Shown here: positions 32,105 through 44,739 of the stretch, one piece after another
How the letters are laid out: every line of letters begins with the position of its first letter
Position numbering within the stretch: position 1 is the stretch's first letter
Made by a program: the position numbers and the translations under genes
Notes under the pieces: model-generated
Told to the model about the DNA's origin: nothing
The model's input: the letters and a program-made list of their open reading frames with translations, nothing else
Database searches by the model: none
DNA from: Apophysomyces variabilis
Lineage: Eukaryota; Mucoromycota; Mucoromycetes; Mucorales; Mucoraceae
DNA: 64,000 nucleotides
Direction: 5' to 3'
Assembly (NCBI GenBank): GCA_002749535.1
Contig: MZZL01000391.1
Span: 201,061-265,060 of the forward strand

Positions 32105-35100
32105 TTATGGATAAGCCGCTGGTGCTGAGCGTCGTCGAGGTTGGCTTGGCCGCGACATGGAAGATGATGTAGGCTGAGAAGGTGCGACTGACTCTTTGTA
32201 GGATGGCAATTCGAGAGGATTAGGATCGTACTTCTTTTTGGAAGAATACTCGGAAGAAATATGGTCCTCCTCCGCTGGCGGCGCGGACGGTAACAAGGTC
32301 GGACAGATGCTTCTTTCATTTACCGCAATGTTAAAATTTCGCGGCCTATCCGTCCGTTCTTCCAATGTGGGGAAGATGTATATGGGTGGTGCAGAAGGCC
32401 AGTATAGGTCTACTGCCGTTTGGGTTAGCCTAAGTTATCCGGCTATTGCAGCTATTGTGCCTACCATCAATGAGGTCATTGTCGTCATCATTATCATCCC
32501 GGACTTCTTGAATATCACTGGTCGGAACTGCATAAAATTGTATTGATTCGTGATCGCTAAACAGTACGGTTGTTCGGGAAGAACTTCGATAATTGGGATT
32601 CATAGGAGAGGATTCATGGCGCTCCTCCGAATCAACGGGGACATGCGTTTCATTTTCCACTCTAACACCCACTAACTGCGTGTCTATCTGCGCATCGCCA
32701 TGCTCACCCATTTGATGTTGATAGACTTGCGATAAGAGATGTTTAACATCATCATGGATCATGGGACGTAGAAGCTTGCTATGTAGCGCAGGGTCAGAAT
32801 ACAGCCGGATAAAAGCGTCCTTAGGATCCTCTGAGACTCCATTCGGCACGGACTTTTCACTTCTGGACGAGGAAGAAGATGTGGAGGAGAGAAGGTCTTG
32901 TTCAGTCGACTCGGTGATTGGATGTCTGTGGCGCATCCTACGCGATTGAACATACTGGTAACAAAGGGTGAGCACCGGAAGTGGGATCAAAGCATAGGAG
33001 TGGCAGTCTCCGGATTTTAGCTGAAGCATGACAAACATAACTAGTTGAAAGAGAATCACAGAGGCCATGATTGTGTGGAATAAAACAGGCCACATCTTTC
33101 CTCCGCTTTCTACCTTGGTCACATAAACGTACATCAGCATGTACTTATACACCGTTGTCGCGATGATAAAGTAAAGCAATGCAAAAGGCAGAACAAGAGG
33201 TGCCATAGCTGAATACACCAGTGAAACTGTGAAAAAGAATAGTATGATGTTGTAGTTGCGAGGATAGTCAAAGGCAGGTGGCAGTGCTAATTGTCGCAGT
33301 TTCCGTGGACTTAATCGTTTCATAAGCTGCTGTAAGCTTAGGCTGATGAGAGGTAATACTTGGGCGATTTCCAACGTGGCTCCTGCGCTTTTGACACAAA
33401 CATAATTTATCCAAAAGGAAGAAACGTCGGCAATGTTCTTTGCCATCTGAGCAATGTGATGTGGGATATCGTGATCATACATTGCACCTTCCACGATTAG
33501 GCTTTTGGTCTGACCAAAAATGCCTATAAACATAGATGTGATAGTAAATGCAACGAAGTTGTTGAGGACGAAGAATATATAAAGCTTCATCAACACCTTC
33601 CGTTCTAGAGTCGTTTCGGAACAATAAGCTTGCCGTTTGCATATTTGTCGAAATAAAGGGGGAAGTGCGTAAAATAAAATAGCCATCAATATGGGTGTAA
33701 AATAACCTTGAATAAGGCACATCGCAAATGAGTAATCGGACAGAAAAGTGCCTGTGTCGGGTAATAATCGAATCAAATTGACGATGTTGGATAACGCTGA
33801 TAGGGCGCTTATCGGACCAAGCCAAAGAAACATGAGGGACCAAAACAGACCCCAGCCATACCATCGCTTGAGTCGTCGCGTTTTCTCGTCCACAGCTAGG
33901 TTCCTCCATTGTACATCCTTTGATAAAGGCGCAGGCTTTACTATGATTGCCTCATCTGATTCCTGGAGCAACGTTTTGGCTCTATAAGCCCATTCTATTC
34001 GTGCAAATCTTATCCATCCGTAGTTTGCTGTCTTTGATCTACTAGATCGTAATTTCTTGATCTTTGTTTCCAAGGCGATAATACGCTTCGTGTAGTAATC
34101 AATTGCATCCACTTTTTGACAGCCAATGAATGTAAAAACACCCCTTATCCGCTTCATAGGCCGATTGGGCGACACGCGTTTTCCATCTAAAATTGGTAAC
34201 AAATTATTCCAGATGCCAGTTGTAAGAAAAAAGTACTAAACGTAAATTAACGAGCACGACGAGAAAAGGGTATTACGTTACCATTAAGATAGGATGCAAG
34301 CGTGTTTTCTAACTGCCGTACTGTATTTTCGTACTCGGGCATTAGATTCGTCAATTGAGAATTATAGCGGCCTATGAGCGCTTGTTCGATCGGGTACTGA
34401 ATCAGGTTGTGCCCTTCCATCCATGATTCTAAATCTTTATCCGATCGTATATTTTCTGGAAGATTACAGATCAACAATGATTTGGAAGCTGTCTTATTGG
34501 CCCATTGTGTCAAATATTGCTGGCGTAGTCTCATATATTGCTGCCATTCTACGGACATAAAGAAAATGACAATAATAGAATAGATCCATGTAGCTACGAC
34601 AGGCGGCCAGTACCAGCGGAAATCAGGATCAGGTCGTAGTTTTCCATCCCGATAATTGATGCCTGACATAGATAGAAAATCGAGACCAGCGGCTGGTGGC
34701 CAATCTCTTTTGTGTCACCGTGGCGAGTGTGTGAGTGAGAAATGAATGGGAAACAAAATTTTGATGGAATTTACCCGGTAAATCGTGTTGCTGTAACATT
34801 GATGGGTATCAGAACACTCACACCGAGTATAGACATAAAAAATAGGAGTTTTCGGAGCAGGCGGGAAAATCGCAAGAAGACCACGGCATCCAGCCCAATC
34901 CGTTGGGCAAGGTAATCATCTGATACAGTGAAAAGCGGTTTAATCCAGTCAAACCAACCGGATCCAATCACTGGTGGGCGCTTTCTGCTGAAAGAAAAAG
35001 GGAAAGGGCGAGATGCGTTTTAGGGCATGCTGTGAACACATTGCATGGAAGACGTACTCTTCGGATGTATAATTCGATTTTGGGGCGTAAACCAATCTAT

Positions 35101-35239
35101 GTCTTGGCCGTAACCAACTGAAAGTTGCCAAGACAATACAAGAAATGGCTACGTTGATACCAAGCTGTATTGCCATGGATTTGATGCTAAGGTCTGCTTC
35201 CTCCGTCGTTTTGTCTTTAAAGGACGCATCCACACCCAT
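32105..35239 (-). CDS. CSC1/OSCA/TMEM63 (DUF221) family mechanosensitive cation channel
   Basis: Polytopic membrane protein of the calcium-permeable stress-gated channel family (CSC1, RSN1 and PHM7 in yeast). Five exons (35,239-35,058, 34,984-34,775, 34,706-34,282, 34,186-32,465, 32,412-32,105) give 948 residues, a usual length. Order: one N-terminal helix (IQLGINVAISCIVLATF), a cytosolic link ending in AAGLDFLSMSGI, two helices, the cytosolic RNA-recognition-like domain (SKSLLICNLPENIR ... RGVFTFIGC), then the channel core with repeated helices (FVLNNFVAFTITSMFIG, ALLYFIIATTVYKYMLMYVY). A Ser- and Asp-rich cytosolic tail of about 250 residues ends in SRPSQPRRRSAPAAYP. I chose the ATG at 35,239; homopolymer-rich sequence just upstream is probably 5' leader. 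Confidence 0.92.
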
Positions 35240-36848
35240 GAAAGTTTTACCACAGAAGAAATCGAAAAGGAAGAAAGGTCGGTGCCACACGCCTATTTTT
35301 TGTCGACTTTCAAACGTTTTTTTTTGGTCCCGACTTTTTTTTTTTGGGTGAGTTAAGCCAATGGTATCCTTGCAGAGTCCCATTGATCAATACCTTAGCA
35401 ATTCCCCGTTCAGCCAACCGCAGCTACCCAAAGCTGGATTTGAATGACTGGCACGGAAGCGCTTAGAAAGAGCTGTATCGTGCATTCAAAATGAAATTAC
35501 TTGCACCAGTTGCTTAACCTCAGTACACAAAGCGAAAGTTACCGAATAGCCGAATTAGCCCAGAAAACCTAGCAAAGGAATAACATAAGGTGACAATCAC
35601 GATTGCTGTGATTGAGATGCATTGCACAATGGCCCTTCCTATCATACTCTGACTGGGCTTTCTAGCGTTGCAATGACTTTCTGGAAGAGAACTTGTTCAC
35701 ATGGAGATTAAGTTGTCGGACATTTTATCATGAAGTAAAGATGAGCTGACCTCCCTGACTTTCTTTGATTCTGACGTTGAGTTACACTCTGGAATCTGAA
35801 TAATGCAATTTATCTTACTTCAGGTACCAAAAGCGTGCAAGAGTTAGTGTAAGAATATAAGGCAAAGTCGGGCAAAGAGAAGGAAAAACGCGTTCAAGGA
35901 ATGGAAAAAAAAGACTTTCAAATAGCGCTCAGGATCAGTGAGACAATTGATAAATGAAATATGCTCTTCAGCTAGGCGAGAAGCACATTACTCAGCATCA
36001 GTTATATCAGGTACAAAAGATACCATAGATTGTATAGGTGGAAGGCCATGTATGCGGTGACAAGTCAAAAGTAAATTTAAGAAATGATGTGAGAGACGGA
36101 GGGAATGGGTTGCTGAAAAATAGGTGACATGTTTCTTCTATGCTCTGTATTCATGCTTATGATCTATGTATGGATACATAACGCATGTTGTTCAAGGGAT
36201 CACATTAAACTGTGTAACTCGCTATGACCCGTTTGCTTTTGGCATGGGATATCGATACGCGCATTGCATTACGAAGTCTGTGTGGCAAGGGCTTAGACCT
36301 TCAATTGAAGGAGATCTCACCAATCAAACGATGTCGTCACTGTGAAGAAGACCTTGCATTTTTACCATGACCTTCCACTTGTTTCCAATCCCTACTTTTT
36401 TTTTGGATGACTTACTCTTCAGATAATCCGATGATCTAAGCTTACAAAGAATTCGTTTGGAGAGCAGTAAAGAAATCGATGTATTTTCATTCGTGTTCGC
36501 TAAATCATTTTAAGCGGCGCACATTTTCCTGCAAAACCCTCACTTGGGTATTCAAAACGCTGCTCTTTTTTCGTTTCTTTTTCCCTTTTCTTTTTCTTTT
36601 TTCTTTTCACTTCTTTCTTTCTTATGAGACGTCTATTTGGTCCTAAGGCCGATCAAATCCTATACAACAGTGGCAACGAACTTCTTCTGATTCATCTTCG
36701 AGTGCCGCAAAGCGTCTTCATTGCATAAACTCATCTCCATCGTAATCATATTCTTCTTCTACCTCTTCTTCCCTTATCGTCTATTTTTGTCTCTATACTT
36801 GTTTTGCTTATCTGGTATTCACACTCTGATACTATCAAGCCTTACGAA
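35240..36848. other. Divergent promoter region CSC1-like / PRL phosphatase
   Basis: About 1.6 kb between divergently read genes. A pyrimidine-rich tract (36,560-36,620) precedes an upstream reading frame of 34 codons (36,624-36,728, starting MRRLFGPKAD) that could act as an upstream ORF in the phosphatase leader. No other gene seen. Confidence 0.5.
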
Positions 36849-37581
36849 ATGGTTAACCTTCCGGAACGAAACCCTATTCCACGTACCGCGTCGCCTCTCG
36901 GCCGTATGCTGTCCGTCATTGACCCTCCAGAACCCTTTCTGCGCTTCTTAATCCTCGATTGTCCTACTGAATCCACCCTGGATTTCTATCTTGAGGAATT
37001 CGCTCACTTAAATGTTACCGCAGTGGTTCGATGCTGTCAACCAACCTATAATGCAAATAGACTGATCGATCGTCAGATCCAAGTCTTGGACCTCCCATTC
37101 AAAGATGGTGGCGTGGTAAGTATAAAAAATCCCTGAAGAACTTGGTTCGATCCAAAATATTAACTTATTTGTTGTATTTGCTAGCCTCCTCCTCAGGTTG
37201 TGCGTGCTTGGCTGGATCTGATAGAAAGGACAAAGATAGATCCGTCGACTCACCGTGACGATCTCCCGACTATTGCCGTACACTGCGTAGCCGGTCTCGG
37301 TCGAGCTCCCGTTTTGGTCGCCATTGCTCTAGTTGAAATGGGAATGCAACCTTTGGATGCAATTGAGTATATCAGAAGAAAAAGAAGAGGTGCTTTTAAT
37401 AAGCCCCAGATTGCTTTCTTGGTAAAGAAAAACGAGGTTGTTTTATGGTTCAAATCGTTTATGTATAATGGTCATATCTTAGGATCACTATAAGAGAACA
37501 ACAAAGCCCAAGTCTTCCGGAGGCACCTATTCCTTACGCTCATCTCTTGGTCGTATGTTCAAGATTGGAGGAGGTGATTAG
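36849..37581 (+). CDS. PTP4A/PRL-type protein tyrosine phosphatase
   Basis: Dual-specificity-like phosphatase. Three exons (36,849-37,115, 37,185-37,421, 37,483-37,581) give 200 residues. The signature P-loop is VHCVAGLGRAP, the CVAGLGRAP form typical of the PRL family, with catalytic Cys and Arg present. The general-acid loop reads LDLPFKDGG, where PRLs have WPFDDG. EYIRRKRRGAFNKPQIAFL completes the fold. In animals PRLs end in a prenylated CaaX box; here the tail is GRMFKIGGGD, with no cysteine, so membrane attachment by prenylation is not expected. Substrates are unknown. Confidence 0.9.
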
Positions 37582-37828
37582 ATTGCCTCATAATTTACTC
37601 GCTATATTATATAAACACCCCGGATACACCCTCAGTTGTCTCTCATTCTTGTAAATGTTCTTCTATGTTATGGTAGTTTATTCTATTTAATGGAGAACAA
37701 AACGCAGAAAAGGTTGGTCAAATTTGAATTGCCTGTGAGCCAAAGAGAAGAATAATCATAAAAGTGTTCAATAGATATATGGGTTATTATTTTGTTTAGA
37801 AAGAGGCAAAAAAAAGTGTTATTCTATA

Positions 37829-38254
37829 TTACGATTGGTACACTATGTAGGCAGGAGGGGGAATATCTAACAAGAAACATTCGTGACAATTTTGACATCC
37901 TGAGGAGGTTGCGAGATCCAGCACGTGTAAATCCTTAGCAGAAGGGGCGGACGGTGATGGAAATGAGACCTCTGCAGGTGATGGAGGCTGAAACTGGCTT
38001 GCACACCGAACCGAATCGTTTTTAGCTGGGCAATCCTCGTCGATATTTAGAGATTTCTCATCTGGAAGGTGTTTTCGTTGCCATTTGGATTGTCCATAAC
38101 AGCCCCAGTATATATAGATTCCAATGCCAAGTATGCACGAGAGCACAAGACCACCTGCTAAAGACAGTATGACAACTAATACTCGCAGCTCACGCTCATC
38201 TGTCCGTAAACTATGCAGAAGTATAGCATCGGGTGTCGAGGTGACAGATGCCAT
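37829..38254 (-). CDS. Small single-pass membrane protein with PPxY motif
   Basis: Intronless, 141 residues from the ATG at 38,254 (MASVTSTPDAILLHSL). The frame stays open further upstream, but without an ATG. One strong membrane segment (about residues 24-51, VLVVILSLAGGLVLSCILGIGIYIYW split here from the flanking charges) is followed by a basic start of the tail (KWQRKH). The tail is rich in Ser and Pro and ends SGCQNCHECFLLDIPPPAYI. PPAY fits the PPxY motif bound by WW domains of Rsp5/Nedd4 ubiquitin ligases, so this could be a ligase adaptor; that role is inference. CxxCxxC just before it may be lipid-modified or bind metal. I do not recognise a named family. Confidence 0.65.
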   Translation of the reverse strand: MASVTSTPDAILLHSLRTDERELRVLVVILSLAGGLVLSCILGIGIYIYWGCYGQSKWQRKHLPDEKSLNIDEDCPAKNDSVRCASQFQPPSPAEVSFPSPSAPSAKDLHVLDLATSSGCQNCHECFLLDIPPPAYIVYQS

Positions 38255-38429
38255 GAAGGAACGCCAGAAAAACAAGATGATGATGATGAAAAACGGAGTG
38301 TTCACTTTTTTTTTTCTTTACTAGGATATTATCCTCCTTTTTTTTGTGCTTTCAAATCCTTCCTGCATTGATAATTCACTAAGTTTTATGCAACAGCTCG
38401 ATTTTCAATGAGATTAAGATGAACGTAAT

Positions 38430-39508
<1,079 letters not shown>

Positions 39509-39928
39509 TGAGTAGGAGAAGAGTGAACCGTGACCGTTTGCCCTGTTGGTCTTGATTTTCTCACGGTGATTACATCTAACGAATCCTGCCGTAGGATTGG
39601 TCAAGCCCTATTCCTTGCATGATTCATCCAACGAACATTCGTATTCGAACATTCTCATATTTATCAAATTACTTGAAGACTATATCACTTTATTATGACC
39701 GTGATAAAATAGATTAACACCAACTTAAAACATACGTCTTGAAGATATCCGGCTTATCTTATTGTAACAAGAACACGGCATAGTTACAGATCCATAACAA
39801 AAGAGATTTCCTGTTTCAAGTGATAAAAGACAATACCATTCACATCTGCCAGGTTAAATTCTTTTCACTTAGACAAGCATTAAGAACAGAAAACAAAGGA
39901 ACCAGCCATTGTTTCCGGTTTGCTATGT
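39509..39928. other. Spacer between SPR and protease gene
   Basis: About 420 bp, AT-rich, holding the SPR promoter and the 3' end of the protease gene (both minus strand). Nothing else seen. Confidence 0.6.
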
Positions 39929-41523
39929 TTAAGCAGGCTGTCCAAGATCATGGTATGCGAGCAAATTGCTACTAGCGGTCGTATGTCTTGAACTGTTGAA
40001 CAGTAAGACGTCTTTCGTGGCTATTTTCATCAACGTGTCATACAGCTGTGCTGGATTTTCGAAATTGCGATGAGCCAGCAAAGCAGCCGCAATACCGGCA
40101 ACGTGAGGGTTGGACATGCTATAGGGTAAAACACAAAGGAAAACACCTCTTAAGAAATCGAAATATAGGATAAACAAGTTATGAATTACCTTGTACCATC
40201 TACAACTTTTATTGCATCAGTCCCTCCTATCCAGGCACTTGTAATCCGATGTCCCGGTGCATAGATCTGCACACAGCTACCGACATTGGAATAATAAGTG
40301 ACATGGTCATCCATATCCGAGGCGCCCACCGTAAAAACGTTGGGATTGGAAGAAGGTGACAAGAAGCATGCATCCATGCCACCATTGTTTCCAGCGGAAA
40401 CAAAAACTGGTATCTTGTATTCCGTCACCGCTTTGTCCAATATCTCATTCAGTACCCTCGATTTCGATCCACTGATGGAAAGGTTGATGACAGACTTTCC
40501 AGGCTCAGCGATGCTCATCACCTCTTTAATACCTAAAAAAAATCTGTCCATAAGTTGAATGACCCTTTTAGGGTAAATTCCTTTTTTTTTCTCTCTTTGC
40601 CTTTGATAATAGTAAGGGTGTTTCCCATCCCTTCTTGATCTAACACTTTCACCGAATGGATAGTCGCATTCTTAGCTATTCCATAGGTCTTTCCTGCAAT
40701 GGTTCCAGCTACATGAGTTCCTGGAAATCATATTATTTGGTTATTATCTCTTCCTCGCGATAAATACAGTTGAAATCTTACCATGGCCATTGAGATCATG
40801 GTCCTCTTCATCGTAAATAAAATTGCTCATAAGAGAAGCGCGGTTTTCAAAATCCCGATGGTTGACATGGATACCAGAATCCAAGACATAGACGTGGATA
40901 CCAGTGCTAATAACATCAAGAAAAATAAGCATAGACTCCTGAGGCTGTTTCCACACTATTTACCCTGCGCTCTCATCAAAGAAATATTCATCCAATGGCT
41001 GTTTCTGTCGTTGGGTAATTCGTGCAAGTCCCCAGTTAGCAGCCAGTCCTTTTTTTACGTTCTGGTATGGCGCCTCATCTCTTGGAAGAACAAGGGCAGT
41101 AGTATACACTTGATTGGCTTCCACGTATTCAATGTCCTCTTTCGTATGAAGATATTCGACAAAGTTCTCGTCGCCAAACACGCCAGCCACAGCCAAAAAG
41201 TCCCTGTCTACGGCGATGGATTCAAGAGAAAGTTTCTTGCTCAAACTATCTGCCCAGACCAGCATTTCATCTTCAGAGAGCGCTTTGCGACTTTTAGCGC
41301 TGATCTTCTGATGGTTCGCCAACAGATAGGCTCGATGCTGATTAAGAATAAGTGACCGCATCGTTTCTATTGCCTCGTTTAGCCTCGGGTCAGACAAATC
41401 TTATACTTATTATTTACCTGCTGTACTGTTGACGGATTCCTTGAACTTGATGATATGCGTAGGTGTTTTCAAAGCGTCAACAGCAATTGCTGCTATAATG
41501 ACAACCCACACGCCTGTCTTCAT
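39929..41523 (-). CDS. Secreted subtilisin-like serine protease (S8A, proteinase K type)
   Basis: Six exons (41,523-41,418, 41,366-40,964, 40,906-40,782, 40,720-40,601, 40,532-40,190, 40,118-39,929) give 428 residues. Signal peptide ([18 protein letters not shown]), then an I9-type propeptide (THIIKFKES ... [14 protein letters not shown]), then the catalytic domain with Asp in [13 protein letters not shown], His in [12 protein letters not shown], Asn in [10 protein letters not shown] and Ser in [11 protein letters not shown]. It should be exported and processed by removal of the propeptide. The intron after the His exon starts with GC (AAAG/gcaaag). The first intron is 51 nt and ends at CAATAG, which skips a stretch with in-frame stops. 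Confidence 0.93.
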
Positions 41524-41868
41524 AACGCTAGTTACGAAAGGAAGATAGAAAACACTTGGAGAAACGAGAAAAAGAAGACAAGGTCTATAACATTTATATC
41601 TACTCAAGGTCACCCTGATGAACAAACAGGTCCCTGTTTGTTTGGATGGAGACTGAGTCCTTGCAGTTCCGGGATTTCGGGCACTGCGTTGTGTCTCTTG
41701 TTTCTCCATCCGACTTGTTTCTCTTTCTTACAAAGAAATCCCCGAGCAAACAATACTAACGATGTGATACGTTCCTTCAAGGCAAAAAAAGATTTTTTTT
41801 CTTGTTGGAAAGAAATGCTAAGTATGAAAATGTACAAATCTATATATTCTACTTATGATTAATGGTAT

Positions 41869-42714
41869 TCATGCCGTTACTCTTTTCACAACAATAGCAT
41901 CATTCTCCAAACTAACGTTTACACTTTCATCAAACAGATTCTTCAACTTCTTCTCAGCATCCTTAGATTTCTCGAATTTCGTATGGGACTGGATCAACTT
42001 CAAAGTCTTCTTACGAGCATCCTTGAATGACAATGCCTTCTTCTGGAAAGGAAATAAAGATGTAACAGTTTTCTTTCTTAGTATACTGTGTTTCGGCAGC
42101 AAAGAGTCTAGCCAATTTACCTCATTCTTTAGGACGTGCCGTAAAGCCAACTCCATGCTCTTCTTTTCGTCTTTATGTAACTCTTTTTCGCTCCACTGGG
42201 ACAACTCTTCCTTCTTCTTCTTCTTCTTTTCCGATTCCTGTTTCTCCTCGTTCTTACGCTTATTGTTTGCCTTGTCCACGACAGGGGCAATGGCTGATGT
42301 GCTTTCCATCTCTTTTTGCTTAAGTTCGCTCACAAGGGACACAGGTTTAGTGGTCTGCGCACCGTTGTTGGGCTTTGCAGCACTAGATCCGTTGTTGTTT
42401 GTCTTGTTTTGCTTCTACATGGAACAAGGTTTTTTCATACTGAATCATTTTGAGGACTTAACGACGTACCTTGTTCTTGTAAAGCGATTTCTGATACTTT
42501 TCTGCTTCGGAAATACATGATGTATGAGATTGGAAAGCTGTACCTTGGAATGTGGTGGAACAATCGATGCAAGTGAAAGTGGCATGACAACGTTGTCGGT
42601 GTTGCATGAGTTTGGGTTTCTTCACAACATCGCTACAACCGTCGCACTGAAAACTGCATCGGATATCTGGATCAGCTCAACATCATTATTTGTTGGGCCT
42701 TCTTACCTAACCAT
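41869..42714 (-). CDS. LYAR-type nucleolar zinc-finger protein
   Basis: Four exons (42,714-42,707, 42,653-42,470, 42,414-42,121, 42,042-41,869) give 219 residues. The first exon has only eight bases (MVS). Two C2HC LYAR fingers follow: FQCDGCSDVVKKPKLMQHRQ with RCH, and FTCIDCSTTFQG with SHTSC. The middle is Lys-rich (EKKKKKKEE), typical of nucleolar proteins. The C-terminal part (FKDARKKTLKLIQ ... VNVSLENDAIVV) fits the conserved tail of fungal LYAR homologues. Probable role in ribosome biogenesis. Confidence 0.88.
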
Positions 42715-42852
42715 TATGTAAAATTCAAGAAGTGGGACAGAAAAAAAGTCTGAAGAGGCGACCCCTTTCTTTGCTGGCAAAGCCACACTCATGTGTTAAA
42801 AGCTCTCTGGCAAACTGGCCAAAACTTTCTTCTACGATTGGTAGGAATACAT

Positions 42853-43982
42853 TTATTGAGTAGTATCTGCTGCATTGCTATCACTTGCACTAGAGGAAGC
42901 AGCACTGTTTTCTTGGGATGTCTCTGGTGCTTTCTCATTTGTAGTAGATTTAGCTGCGATTTGCCATGCAGGAATTCCTGGGCGGGCGTTGGTATTGAAC
43001 ACAGTAGACAAGCGGGGCGATAATCCAGCAGGTGTTTCTGAGTTTGAGGTACTGGGTGTTGTGGCATTGGCACCCTGGTCAAGCAACGAGGATCCAGGGT
43101 TACCAGGACGACGACTGAACATGAGAGACTTTAAGGATTTGATTTCGTTCTGAAGATCGTTCAAGATCGCTGCCTGAGCGTCCCTGTTACGATCCAACAT
43201 CTATAGCAAACCCTTTAATAAGTCACCCTGTTTCTCTTTGGTCTCATTCTCTCTCGCCTTTGTTTTACCTTTGGTACATATTCTTTCAAAGATTCTATAT
43301 CTCCTTTTACATTCTTAAACTCTTCGTCTCGCACAGCATCCCCTTCCTTTAAGTCCTTCAACACAGCTTCCAGACTATTTAGTGACTCGTCCACTTTCTG
43401 GGATTGTTCGGTCACCGTTGCTAAGGCATCGGTAGTCTGATCTTTGATCTCTTTAAGTGCATCCTCCACTACGTACATTTAATTCAGCATGAGTTACCCC
43501 ATTAAAATCCCTGCATACCTGCTTGAAACTGAGCGTCTAGTTTTTCTTTGTCTTCTTCTAGCTCTTTCTGAGTAGGGACTTGGAACCACGGACCAAAGAG
43601 TCTCTTTAAAAACAGTTAGGGTATCGATAGCAATCCCAGACAAGTCTCTTACCTTAGCCAACGTCCACACACCATAACTCACACCACCGGCTAAAACGGC
43701 TGCAATGAAGATATCGCGCCAGTCGTATGAAGGTCTCGGTGGAACGTGGGGCGCTGGCACAACTGCTCCACCGGAATGTAACGGTGCAGTTGAAGCAGCA
43801 GTGGCTCCTGCTGGCGAGCCTGTCACGGTCGATTTACCATTTGACCTTGCCATGGCCTCCTCAATTTCTTCAGAAGTCATGCCCTTAGACTCCAAAAATG
43901 ACACCTTTTTCGCTAATGGGGCCGACTGCACCTTCGGGTCGGATAAGAACGATACAGCAGACTTAATGAGATCTTCACGCAT
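42853..43982 (-). CDS. PEX14: Peroxin 14, peroxisomal import docking protein
   Basis: Docks cargo-loaded PEX5 at the peroxisome membrane. Four exons (43,982-43,653, 43,603-43,519, 43,468-43,269, 43,200-42,853) give 320 residues. The N-terminal PEX14 domain MREDLIKSAVSFLSDPKVQS with FLESKGMTSEEIEEAM holds the Phe residues that bind PEX5 WxxxF motifs. A Pro-rich stretch (APHVPPRPSYDWRDI) leads into one membrane helix (IFIAAVLAGGVSYGVWTLA), then LFGPWFQVPTQKELEED, two coiled coils and a disordered Ser/Thr-rich tail. All parts are in the usual order. Confidence 0.93.
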
Positions 43983-44739
43983 GCTGAGGAACAAGGAAAA
44001 AGGAAAGAAAATAAAATGTGGGGTATTTGGACAATTCGGCTGACAAACGCTGTGTTTTCACATGGATGGTCTATAATTTGAAACACCGACCATCAGCGGG
44101 CAGTTAGGAAGGCACACCTTTCTTTAAATAAGGGAGTAGGAACCGCCATAAACAAAGCGTGAATCCTTGAGACTACATTTATATATTTATTTATTGTTTA
44201 TAAGAGGAGAGGAAGAAGCCGGTAGATGTATGCTTCACGGGCCATCGCCATTTTTTCGAGTAAAATAAGCAATCTCATTGGTCTAGGATTATCTAAGCAT
44301 AGTTCGTGTTGACTAACTCTGGTTTTTTACCTAACCAAATTTCATTACTATGGAATACAGCATCTATAAAGCAGTTCTAAACACAGAAGATGCGAAATTT
44401 CAGGTTAAGCCTGGCTCGATCGTGTTATTTTGGTCCGCACAACGTAGTCAACAACATTTGGTAGGAGGTACTGGTTTCGCTTCCTACAGATATCAAAGGA
44501 ATGCAGATCTTACTTAAACCCGCAAATAATCAAACCATATCAAGGATATCTGTTAGCTAAAGCTTATAGCTTGTCTGTCTGCTGGTTTTGCATCAATCGA
44601 GTAGTTGATCCCATATTACTTTCGCATTATGTGTAACCTGTCCCACTTCCTTCTGTGACTTGGACTTGAACCTAAATGACAATGATTGGTTAAAATGCGC
44701 GGGAATATCTCAGGATCGTGCCTTTCTCTTTCCCACACC
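43983..44739. other. Divergent promoter region PEX14 / SDR
   Basis: About 750 bp between divergently read genes. AT-rich. A short reading frame from 44,350 (MEYSIYKAV) has no support. Nothing else seen. Confidence 0.55.

Noticed and set aside
41400..41417. An 18-nt intron in the subtilisin-like protease (GTAAATAATAAGTATAAG)
   Set aside because: It has GT/AG ends and right phase, but extending to the next acceptor (CAATAG at 41,367) gives a normal 51-nt intron, also in frame, so an ultra-short intron is not needed.
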